From: an uncultured Rhodobacter sp.
Lineage (GTDB): Bacteria; Pseudomonadota; Alphaproteobacteria; Rhodobacterales; Rhodobacteraceae
Length of the DNA stretch: 5,309 nt
Direction of reading: 5' to 3'
NCBI GenBank assembly: GCA_937901435.1
Contig: CALGTJ010000211.1
Location: 1 to 5,309, forward strand
A program made the position numbers and the translations under genes. Below are positions 1-5,309 of this stretch, in pieces. The notes under the pieces were generated by a model. That model saw only the letters and a list, made by a program, of their open reading frames with translations, was not told the origin of the DNA and searched no databases. How positions within the stretch are numbered: position 1 is the stretch's first letter; each line of letters starts with the position of its first letter.

Positions 1-597
1 ACGCCCGCGATGAACGGCTATTCCAAGGTCCACGCAGACCGCCCCACCTATGACGTGGCGGCCGCCAAGGCGCTGCTGGCCGAGGCGGGCTATGGCGAAG
101 GGTTCGCCTTTGGCCTGAAATGCCCCAACAACCGCTATCTGAACGACGAGGCCGTGTGTCAGGCCGTGGTCGGGATGCTGGCACAGATCGGCCTCACAGC
201 CGAACTGGACGCCATGCCTGTCGCCAACTACTGGCCAGAACTGCGCGCCGATAACTTTGATATGTTCCTGCTTGGCTGGTCGCCCGGTGGTGCGTTCGAT
301 CACGAACATCCTGTCCGCTTTCTTGTGGCGACGCCCAATGACGAAAAACGGTTGGGCTCGTGGAATTTCGGCGATTATTCCAACGCGCGCATCGACGCAG
401 TGTTGCCGATGATTCAGTCCGAGATCGACCCCACCAAACGGCAAGCGATGCTGGACGAGGTCACTGGACTTTATCAGTCAGAGCACGCCTATGTGCCGAT
501 GTATGTCCAACCCCTGATCTGGGGTGCGCGCGACACGGTCGAGTTGACCCAACGCCCGGATAACTTCTTTATGCTGCGCTGGGTCACCGTGAACTAA
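1..597 (+). CDS. ABC transporter solute-binding protein, family 5 (peptide/nickel type), C-terminal part
   Basis: This is the C-terminal 198 residues of a periplasmic binding protein of the SBP_bac_5 (cluster C, DppA/OppA-like) family. The frame is open to the window's left edge, so the true start and signal peptide lie outside; the ATG at 10 is an internal methionine. Family members usually have about 500-540 residues, so roughly the last two fifths are seen. Family marks, numbered from the first visible codon, are YDVAAAKALLAEAGY (17-31), FDMFLLGW (86-93), the NFGDYSNARID segment (122-132), a helix with a DPTKRQAMLDE-type sequence near 143-153, and YVPMYVQPLIWGAR (164-177). The chain ends naturally at TAA. 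The protein would bind the ligand in the periplasm and deliver it to the permeases encoded just downstream. Family assignment is firm. The ligand is not readable: the family also covers nickel, opines, glutathione and oligosaccharides. Confidence 0.93.
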   Translation, partial: TPAMNGYSKVHADRPTYDVAAAKALLAEAGYGEGFAFGLKCPNNRYLNDEAVCQAVVGMLAQIGLTAELDAMPVANYWPELRADNFDMFLLGWSPGGAFDHEHPVRFLVATPNDEKRLGSWNFGDYSNARIDAVLPMIQSEIDPTKRQAMLDEVTGLYQSEHAYVPMYVQPLIWGARDTVELTQRPDNFFMLRWVTVN

Positions 598-611
598 CCT
601 CAACGCACCCC

Positions 612-647
612 ATGCGCCGCACCCATCCGGGGGCGGCGCGTCCTTTT
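612..647 (+). terminator. Intercistronic stem-loop with short T run (attenuator or mRNA stabiliser)
   Basis: Bases 612-620 pair with 633-641 in a nine-pair, GC-rich stem containing one T-G wobble. Inside it, after one mismatch, 622-624 pair with 629-631 around a four-base loop. TTTT follows at 644-647. The element lies 14 bases after the binding-protein stop codon and before the first permease gene. The T run is short, so partial termination or protection of the upstream mRNA from 3' exonucleases is more likely than complete termination. Either would raise binding protein over permease, as is known for other importer operons. The structure is seen directly; the role is inferred. Confidence 0.62.
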
Positions 648-660
648 GACTGGCCCCCTA

Positions 661-1635
661 ATGCTCAGCTACATCCTTCGCCGCGTGGTACAGTCCGTCG
701 TTGTGCTTTTGATCGTTGGCCTTGTCGCCTTTTCCATGTTCCGCTTTATGGGCGATCCCATAGACAATCTGTTGGGGGTCGAGCGCACCGTCGAAGACAT
801 CGACCGCCTGCGTGCGATCCTTGGCCTCGATCAGCCATTCGTGGTGCAATACGTCAAGTTCATCGGCAACGCGATGCAAGGCAATTTTGGCGTGTCCTAT
901 GAACAGGGTCGCCCGGTCAGCGCGATTTTGGCAGAGCGCGCGCCTGCCACACTGGAACTGGCGCTGGTGTCGGGGCTGCTGGCGATCGGTCTTGGCATTG
1001 TGCTAGGCGTTTACACCGCCATCCGCCGTGATGGCTGGGCCGCGCATGTGATCATGACCGTCTCGCTGGTCGGTGTCAGCCTGCCCACCTTCCTGATCGG
1101 AATTCTGCTGATCTATGTCTTTTCCGTCGAATTGAACTGGCTGCCCAGCTTTGGGCGCGGCGACACCACTGATCTTGGTGGGTGGAGCACGGGGTTTCTG
1201 ACCACAAGCGGCCTCAAGGCCCTGATATTGCCCGCAATCACCCTTGGTCTCTATCAAATGACCCTGATCATGCGACTGGTCCGCTCTGAAATGCTTGAGG
1301 TACTGCGTCAGGACTATATCAGCTTTGCCCGCGCGCGGGGATTATCTGAACGGGTGATCAATTTTCGCCATGCGCTGAAAAATACGCTGGTGCCTGTGAT
1401 CACCGTCACGGGGCTGCAAATCGGGTCTATCATTGCTTTTGCGATCATCACAGAGACCGTGTTTCAATGGCCCGGTCTGGGCCTGCTGTTCATCAACGCG
1501 ATCCAATTCGTCGATATCCCGGTCATGGCCGCCTATCTGATGCTGATCTCTGTCATGTTCGTCGCGATCAATCTGTTGGTGGATCTTCTTTACGTCGCGG
1601 TCGATCCCCGTATGCGCGGCGAGGCCAGTCAATGA
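661..1635 (+). CDS. ABC transporter permease, DppB/OppB-like
   Basis: This encodes a 324-residue inner-membrane subunit of a peptide/nickel-type importer. The start is placed at ATG 661 because the N-terminus then reads MLSYILRRVVQS, the usual DppB-family opening. An in-frame TTG at 646 would add five residues, but it lies inside the T run after the upstream hairpin. No good Shine-Dalgarno sequence is visible for either start. Hydrophobic segments near 9-28, 99-121, 133-155, 186-207, 248-266 and 287-313 fit the family's six membrane spans. The cytoplasmic EAA-type coupling loop, which docks on the ATPase, is at about 219-241 (DYISFARARGL, then HALKN). LILPAITLGL (188-197), TVFQWPGLG (266-274) and the closing VDPRMRG (314-320) are typical. 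Length is normal and nothing is broken. The stop overlaps the next gene's start by four bases, suggesting translational coupling. It should pair with the following permease; substrate specificity is not evident. Confidence 0.95.
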   Translation: MLSYILRRVVQSVVVLLIVGLVAFSMFRFMGDPIDNLLGVERTVEDIDRLRAILGLDQPFVVQYVKFIGNAMQGNFGVSYEQGRPVSAILAERAPATLELALVSGLLAIGLGIVLGVYTAIRRDGWAAHVIMTVSLVGVSLPTFLIGILLIYVFSVELNWLPSFGRGDTTDLGGWSTGFLTTSGLKALILPAITLGLYQMTLIMRLVRSEMLEVLRQDYISFARARGLSERVINFRHALKNTLVPVITVTGLQIGSIIAFAIITETVFQWPGLGLLFINAIQFVDIPVMAAYLMLISVMFVAINLLVDLLYVAVDPRMRGEASQ

Positions 1636-2546
1636 GCCGTCTTTACCGCGCATGGGACAGCGACCTGGCCTATGCGTTTCGCCATTCCCCCATCGCCATG
1701 TTCGCCACATTGGTCGTGGCGCTGCTGGTGCTCGGCGCGGTTTTTGCCCCCCTCATAGCGCCGCATGACCCGTTCGACCCGGCCACGCTGAACCTGATGA
1801 ACGGCTTTACCGCACCGGGCACGCCCAACGCCTTTACCGGAGACAGCTTTATCCTTGGCACCGACAATCAGGGGCGCGATATGCTGTCTACGATCCTTTA
1901 CGGGATGCGTGTCTCGCTGTTTGTCGGGGTCGCTGCGGTCAGCCTTGGCATGGTCATCGGCATCACGCTTGGCCTGATCGCGGGGTATCGTGGCGGCTGG
2001 ACGGATACGCTGATCATGCGCGTGGCGGACGTACAACTGACCTTTCCGTCGATCCTTGTGGCGATGCTGATCTTTGGCATCGCCAAGGGCATCACCCCGG
2101 TTGAATACCGCGATCAAGTGGCGATCTGGGTGCTGATCCTCGCCATCGGCCTGTCCGACTGGGTGCAATTCGCGCGCGTCGTGCGCGGCGCGACCTTGGT
2201 GCAAAAGAACAAGGAATATGTGCAGGCCGCGCAACTGATTGGCCGATCCGGCACCGCCATCATGCTGCGCCATATCCTGCCGAATGTGCTGTCGCCTGTG
2301 CTGGTCATCGCCACGATCTCGCTGGCGCTGGCGATCATCGCAGAGGCCACGCTTAGCTTTCTTGGTATCGGCGCGCCGCCCACGCAGCCCTCGCTGGGCA
2401 CATTGATCCGGGTCGGTCAGGGGTTTCTGTTCTCGGGCGAGTGGTGGATCCTGTTCTTTCCCGCCTGCACCCTGCTCGCGCTGGCGCTGTCGGTGAACCT
2501 GCTGGGTGACTGGCTGCGCGACGCTCTGAACCCGAGGCTGAAATGA
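1632..2546 (+). CDS. ABC transporter permease, DppC/OppC-like
   Basis: This encodes the 304-residue second permease of the importer. The frame is open further upstream, but ATG 1632 is preferred: it forms an ATGA overlap with the preceding stop, has GAGG at 1621-1624 seven bases before it, and gives the usual DppC-type N-terminus, a short polar leader before the first span at about 22-44. The upstream extension would overlap the first permease heavily and reads as low-complexity basic sequence. Family signatures are LGTDNQGRDMLSTILYGMRVSL-like residues at 76-96, with LGTD-QGRD as the key part; the EAA coupling loop at 195-218 (EYVQAAQLIG, then HILPN); EATLSFLGIGAPP (238-250); and a C-terminus LGDWLRDALNPRLK (291-304). 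Further spans lie near 94-118, 135-151, 162-183, 221-245 and 272-294. The soluble segment at about 45-75 before the second span is normal for DppC relatives. The ATPase gene follows with another four-base overlap. Confidence 0.95.
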   Translation: MSRLYRAWDSDLAYAFRHSPIAMFATLVVALLVLGAVFAPLIAPHDPFDPATLNLMNGFTAPGTPNAFTGDSFILGTDNQGRDMLSTILYGMRVSLFVGVAAVSLGMVIGITLGLIAGYRGGWTDTLIMRVADVQLTFPSILVAMLIFGIAKGITPVEYRDQVAIWVLILAIGLSDWVQFARVVRGATLVQKNKEYVQAAQLIGRSGTAIMLRHILPNVLSPVLVIATISLALAIIAEATLSFLGIGAPPTQPSLGTLIRVGQGFLFSGEWWILFFPACTLLALALSVNLLGDWLRDALNPRLK

Positions 2547-4276
2547 CCCCGCTGCTAGAGATCAAAGACCTCACGGTCGAGTTTCCCACCCGCCGGGGCA
2601 TCTTTACCGCCGTGGACAAGGCCAGCCTGAGCGTCGCCCCCGGAGAAATCCACGGGCTTGTTGGCGAAAGCGGCGCGGGCAAGTCGACCATCGGCGCGGC
2701 GGTCATGGGGCTGTTGCAACGCCCCGGCCATATCACCGGGGGAACAATCAATCTGAAAGGCCGCGCGGTTTCCGGCCTTGATCGCAGCGCCGTGCAGGCC
2801 CTGCGCGGACGCGAGATCAGCATGATCTTTCAAGACCCGCTGACCTCGCTGAACCCGCTGTTCACCGTGCGACAGCAATTGGTCGAGACGATTACAACCC
2901 ACCTCGACGTGACCCAAACCGAGGCCAACCAGCGCGCCTTGGACCTGCTGCAACGGGTGGGCATCCCGGAACCCGAGATGCGGCTGGATCACTACCCGCA
3001 TCAGTTCAGCGGCGGCATGCGCCAGCGCGTGGTGATTGCGCTGGTGCTGTGTTCCGAGCCGGACGTGATCATCGCAGACGAGCCGACGACGGCGCTGGAT
3101 GTCTCTGTTCAGGCGCAGGTGCTGGATCTGATCAAGGACCTTGCCCGCGAAAGGCAGGTCGGTGTCATTCTGATCACCCACAATATGGGCGTGATCGCCA
3201 ACACCACCGACCACGTCACCGTCATGTATCGCGGCCAGGTGATGGAAAGCGGGCCAACTGCGCAGGTCCTCGGCGCGCCAAGTCACGCCTATACCAAATC
3301 CCTGATCGCCGCCGTGCCCCGCCCGCAGATCAAACAACACCGCTTTGCGCAGGTGTCATTCGGCGGGCGAGAAACCGGGTTTCAGATCGCGGATCTTGCG
3401 CGCAACTGGAACAAGCCGCAGGTGGATCGCGCCAAGCCGCTGTTTCAGATCGAGGCCCTGACCAAACGCTTTTTGCAAAAGCCCGCGCTGCTGCCCCGCA
3501 ACCGACACTACTTGAACGCGGTGGATGGGGTCAGTTTCGACATCAAGCAAGGCGAGGTTTTTGGGATCGTGGGCGAAAGCGGATCTGGCAAGTCCACCGT
3601 CGCACGCCTGATCGGAGGATTGCACAGGCCTGATGCCGGGCACCTCTTTTTCGACAAAAAAGAGATCGTCGCAGGCGCGGATCTCACCGCCTATCGCCGC
3701 CAGATCCAGATGATTTTTCAGGATCCCTATAGCTCGCTCAATCCAAGGATGCGCGTCGATCAGATCATTGCGGAACCCGCCAGACACCTCGGCTTGCTCT
3801 CGGGCAAGGACCTGCGCCACCGGGTTGATGAATTGCTGGACCGCGTTGGGCTAGGCTCGGCGGCGGGGCAGAAATACCCGCATGAGTTTTCCGGCGGGCA
3901 GCGTCAGCGCATCTCGATTGCGCGCGCCCTTGCCACCCAGCCGCGCTTTCTGATCTGCGACGAACCGACCAGCGCGCTGGATGTTTCGATACAGGCGCAG
4001 ATCCTGAACATCCTCAAAGACCTGCAAGAGCACCTGAACCTGACCATGCTGTTTATCAGCCACGACCTGCCCGTGGTGCGGCAGATGTGTGACCGCGTCG
4101 GCGTGATACAGCGCGGGCAACTGGTCGAGGTGGCGCAGACTGAAACTCTGTTCACAGCACCCCGGCACCCCTATTCGCGTCACCTGCTGTCGCTGATGCC
4201 CCGCCTTGACGAACTGGCTACGCCCGATCTCACGACATTGTCAGCCCCGGTTGCGCCCCGCCCTGCACCCGCATAG
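2543..4276 (+). CDS. Dual ATP-binding protein of the peptide-type ABC importer (DppD-DppF fusion, GsiA/YejF-like)
   Basis: This 577-residue cytoplasmic protein carries both ATPase domains that power the importer, which other systems encode as separate DppD and DppF subunits. Domain 1 has Walker A GESGAGKST (41-49), Q-loop Gln97, signature FSGGMRQR (155-162), Walker B VIIADE with catalytic Glu180, D-loop ALDVS, and switch His213. Domain 2 has Walker A GESGSGKST (344-352), Q-loop Gln393, signature FSGGQRQR (449-456), Walker B with Glu474, and His507. Every core catalytic residue is present in both halves, so both ATP sites should be competent. Each half is followed by the peptide-transporter type C-terminal stretch (HAYTKSLIAAVPRP near 248-261 and HPYSRHLLSLMPRLDE near 542-557). 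A linker of about 40 residues joins them, and the chain ends in a Pro/Ala-rich tail. ATG 2543 overlaps the permease stop, with GAGG at 2534-2537 five bases upstream. Fused ATPases are common in proteobacteria. Function is firm; the transported ligand is unknown. Confidence 0.96.
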   Translation: MTPLLEIKDLTVEFPTRRGIFTAVDKASLSVAPGEIHGLVGESGAGKSTIGAAVMGLLQRPGHITGGTINLKGRAVSGLDRSAVQALRGREISMIFQDPLTSLNPLFTVRQQLVETITTHLDVTQTEANQRALDLLQRVGIPEPEMRLDHYPHQFSGGMRQRVVIALVLCSEPDVIIADEPTTALDVSVQAQVLDLIKDLARERQVGVILITHNMGVIANTTDHVTVMYRGQVMESGPTAQVLGAPSHAYTKSLIAAVPRPQIKQHRFAQVSFGGRETGFQIADLARNWNKPQVDRAKPLFQIEALTKRFLQKPALLPRNRHYLNAVDGVSFDIKQGEVFGIVGESGSGKSTVARLIGGLHRPDAGHLFFDKKEIVAGADLTAYRRQIQMIFQDPYSSLNPRMRVDQIIAEPARHLGLLSGKDLRHRVDELLDRVGLGSAAGQKYPHEFSGGQRQRISIARALATQPRFLICDEPTSALDVSIQAQILNILKDLQEHLNLTMLFISHDLPVVRQMCDRVGVIQRGQLVEVAQTETLFTAPRHPYSRHLLSLMPRLDELATPDLTTLSAPVAPRPAPA

Positions 4277-4292
4277 TTTGCCCCCGAACACA

Positions 4293-4308
4293 TGGACCGC
4301 GTGGTCCA
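4293..4308 (+). repeat. Short perfect inverted repeat in the ATPase-isomerase gap
   Basis: TGGACC (4293-4298) and GGTCCA (4303-4308) form a six-pair stem around the four-base loop GCGT. It sits 16 bases after the ATPase stop and just before the isomerase ribosome-binding site. No T run follows, so it is not a convincing intrinsic terminator. It could be a weak RNA hairpin, an operator half-site pair, or chance. The structure is seen directly; any function is speculative. Confidence 0.4.
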
Positions 4309-4313
4309 ATTCA

Positions 4314-4320
4314 AGAAAGG
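4314..4320 (+). promoter_or_regulatory. Shine-Dalgarno sequence of the isomerase gene
   Basis: AGAAAGG ends nine bases before ATG 4330, the start that yields a signal peptide and the full isomerase. It is also five bases from an overlapping, out-of-frame ATG at 4326. It supports independent translation of the isomerase, in contrast to the overlap-coupled permease and ATPase genes. Confidence 0.6.
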
Positions 4321-4329
4321 TTCCTATGT

Positions 4330-5016
4330 ATGTCTTTGCTCCGCTCTGCGGCCCTTGCCCTTCCCCTGAATCTTGCGCTGGCGTTTCCTCTTATGGCTGC
4401 TGATCCCATCGTGCTCGACAGCGAAGAGCAGAAACTCAGCTACGCGCTTGGCCTGCTTTACGGCGCGCGTATTTCCGAAACTTTCCCGCCGCTGCAACTG
4501 GACAGTCAGGCGGTCGTCGAGGGCGTGGCCAATGCCTTGGGTGAGGGAGAGCGTCAGATGACTGACGACGAAGCGCAGGTCATGCTACAAGCCTTTGCCC
4601 AAAAGCTGGACGAAATCGCCAAGGCCGAAACCCTTGCGACACAGACCGCCTTCTTTGCCGAGAACGGCGCGAAAGACGACGTTGTCACGACCGAGAGCGG
4701 GCTACAGTACAAGATCATCACATCAGGCGAGGGCGACGCCCCGCTGGCCACGGACACGGTCTCTGTCCACTACGAAGGCCGTCTGCTGGATGGCACCGTC
4801 TTTGACAGCAGCTACGCGCGCGGTGCCCCGGCACAATTCCCCGTCAATGGCGTGATCAAGGGCTGGGTCGAAGCCCTGCAACTGATGACACCCGGCGCAA
4901 AGTTCGAGCTTTGGATTCCATCGGATCTTGCCTACGGCGAGCGCGGCTCTGGCCCGGCAATCGGACCGAACGAGATTCTGAATTTCGACGTGGAACTGCT
5001 GGAAGTTCTTAAGTAG
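4330..5016 (+). CDS. Periplasmic FKBP-type peptidyl-prolyl cis-trans isomerase (FkpA/Mip-like)
   Basis: This 228-residue exported folding catalyst speeds cis-trans isomerisation of Xaa-Pro bonds. Residues 1-24 look like a Sec signal peptide (Arg5, then a Leu/Ala-rich core, then MAA before Asp25). There is no lipobox cysteine, so a soluble periplasmic protein is expected. Residues about 28-105 resemble the helical FKBP_N region that mediates dimerisation in Mip and FkpA (EEQKLSYALGLLYGARIS near the start). The FKBP domain spans about 120-228. Aligned by eye with human FKBP12, its pocket residues are present: Tyr148, Phe158-Asp159, Phe170, Val175-Ile176, Trp179, Tyr202 and Phe219, with the usual GSGPAIGPN loop (206-214). 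The position just before Val-Ile is Gly174 rather than the acidic residue of FKBP12. It starts 53 bases after the ATPase gene with its own ribosome-binding site and ends 27 bases before a terminator stem. It may be co-transcribed with the importer, but a separate promoter is possible. A direct functional link to transport is not shown. Confidence 0.94.
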   Translation: MSLLRSAALALPLNLALAFPLMAADPIVLDSEEQKLSYALGLLYGARISETFPPLQLDSQAVVEGVANALGEGERQMTDDEAQVMLQAFAQKLDEIAKAETLATQTAFFAENGAKDDVVTTESGLQYKIITSGEGDAPLATDTVSVHYEGRLLDGTVFDSSYARGAPAQFPVNGVIKGWVEALQLMTPGAKFELWIPSDLAYGERGSGPAIGPNEILNFDVELLEVLK

Positions 5017-5041
5017 GCCAGTTGTCTTTTCTATCCAAAAG

Positions 5042-5076
5042 AAGGACTCTGTCGCATTGCGGCAGGGGCCTTTTTT
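5042..5076 (+). terminator. Rho-independent terminator after the isomerase gene
   Basis: Bases 5044-5055 pair with 5059-5070 in a 12-position stem with one A-G mismatch and two T-G wobbles, closed by the three-base loop ATT. Six T residues follow at 5071-5076. A residues at 5042-5043 can extend pairing into the T run. The reverse strand also has a T-rich tail beyond the stem (complement of the A-rich 5036-5043), so the element could act in both directions. It marks the 3' end of the transcript carrying the isomerase. Confidence 0.88.
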
Positions 5077-5309
5077 GTTCAAATTTGCGCTGCAACTGAG
5101 CGCGAGATTGGGGGGATTTGGGGTGGTTTTGGTGGGTGGCTTGGACAGTTACTGAATGATTTCAATGCGGTTTTTCAAACACTGTGGACCATTTTGCCCA
5201 AATCCCACACCCCACATCTTTTAAAGACCGCCTTAATACGTCTCAACGAGCTCTTTAAAGGTAATTACTCACCCCCCATTTTGAGAGTGTGCGTCTCAGG
5301 CGAGGGTTT
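5077..5309. other. Non-coding tail without a supportable gene
   Basis: I see no plausible coding frame here on either strand; stop codons are frequent and base composition is visibly more AT-rich and patchy than in the genes. It contains a G-rich tract at 5110-5144, a C-rich stretch around 5204-5213 and again at 5272-5277, a spaced 10-base inverted repeat, and two TTTAAAG boxes. It may be the upstream region of a gene beyond the right edge. No promoter could be assigned with confidence; TAATAC at 5234-5239 resembles a -10 box but lacks a suitable -35 partner. Confidence 0.6.
5113..5206. repeat. Spaced 10-base inverted repeat
   Basis: GGGATTTGGG at 5113-5122 is exactly complementary to CCCAAATCCC at 5197-5206, with 74 bases between the arms. 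The match does not extend cleanly on either side. The left arm lies in a G-rich run and the right arm in a C-rich run, so a match of this length is less surprising than it would be in random sequence. It could fold as a long-range hairpin or be coincidental. Confidence 0.4.

Noticed and set aside
646..660. TTG start for the first permease
   Set aside because: It falls in the T run after the hairpin and adds five residues not typical of the family; ATG 661 gives the standard N-terminus. It is not fully excluded, because neither start has a clear ribosome-binding site.
1467..1631. Upstream extension of the second permease frame, adding 55 residues
   Set aside because: It lies wholly inside the first permease gene, has no membrane or family features, and the ATGA overlap start at 1632 has a Shine-Dalgarno sequence and a family-typical N-terminus.
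1629..2273. Long open frame on the minus strand opposite the second permease
   Set aside because: Its His/Asp/Arg/Gln-rich translation is the usual antisense shadow of a GC-rich gene, and the + strand encodes a full, conserved permease there.
2555..3340. 261-codon open frame on the minus strand opposite the first ATPase domain
   Set aside because: The + strand carries all ABC ATPase motifs; the antisense translation shows no recognisable domain and has shadow-like composition.
4277..4329. Promoter for the isomerase gene
   Set aside because: TTGCCC at 4278-4283 resembles a -35 box, but no -10-like hexamer lies at suitable spacing; alphaproteobacterial promoters can be weak by eye, so this remains undecided rather than disproved.
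5221..5236. CtrA-like site TTAA-N-TTAA
   Set aside because: The two TTAA halves are separated by eight bases, whereas the alphaproteobacterial CtrA consensus has seven.
1..5309. CRISPR array, tRNA or rRNA gene, insertion sequence, phage or defence genes
   Set aside because: No regularly spaced repeats, no cloverleaf or rRNA-like stretch, no transposase or integrase motifs and no terminal repeats were seen; the genes are housekeeping-type transport and folding functions.

Overview
The window looks like an ordinary chromosomal stretch of a high-GC alphaproteobacterium, most likely Rhodobacterales/Roseobacter-like. That assignment is an inference from base composition, codon use and protein style; no marker gene fixes the taxon. 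All genes lie on the + strand. In order they are: the 3' part of a solute-binding protein gene (1-597), two inner-membrane permease genes (661-1635 and 1632-2546), one gene encoding two ABC ATPase domains in a single chain (2543-4276), and a periplasmic FKBP-type peptidyl-prolyl isomerase gene (4330-5016) that ends in a strong intrinsic terminator (5042-5076). The last ~230 bases hold no gene I can support.

The first four genes form a complete peptide/nickel/opine-type (Dpp/Opp family) ABC importer operon, apart from the missing 5' end of the binding-protein gene. The permease and ATPase genes are joined by two 4-base ATGA overlaps, so they are probably translationally coupled. The binding-protein gene is set apart by 63 bases holding a stable GC-rich hairpin followed by a short T run. 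This arrangement often keeps the binding protein more abundant than the membrane components. Working model: the periplasmic binding protein captures the ligand, the two permeases form the channel, and the fused ATPase supplies both nucleotide-binding sites. The ligand cannot be read from the sequence; peptide is the default for the family, but glutathione, opines, sugars or metal chelates are also possible.

The isomerase gene follows 53 bases after the ATPase gene. It has its own Shine-Dalgarno sequence and a small inverted repeat in the gap. It may be the last gene of the operon, since no convincing terminator separates them, or it may have its own promoter. Its product has a signal peptide, an FKBP_N-type region and a well-conserved FKBP domain, and would fold proteins in the periplasm.

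I found no evidence of an undescribed biological system. The points worth a second look are regulatory: the intercistronic hairpin, the overlapping out-of-frame start codons before the isomerase, and the G-rich and repeat-bearing non-coding tail.
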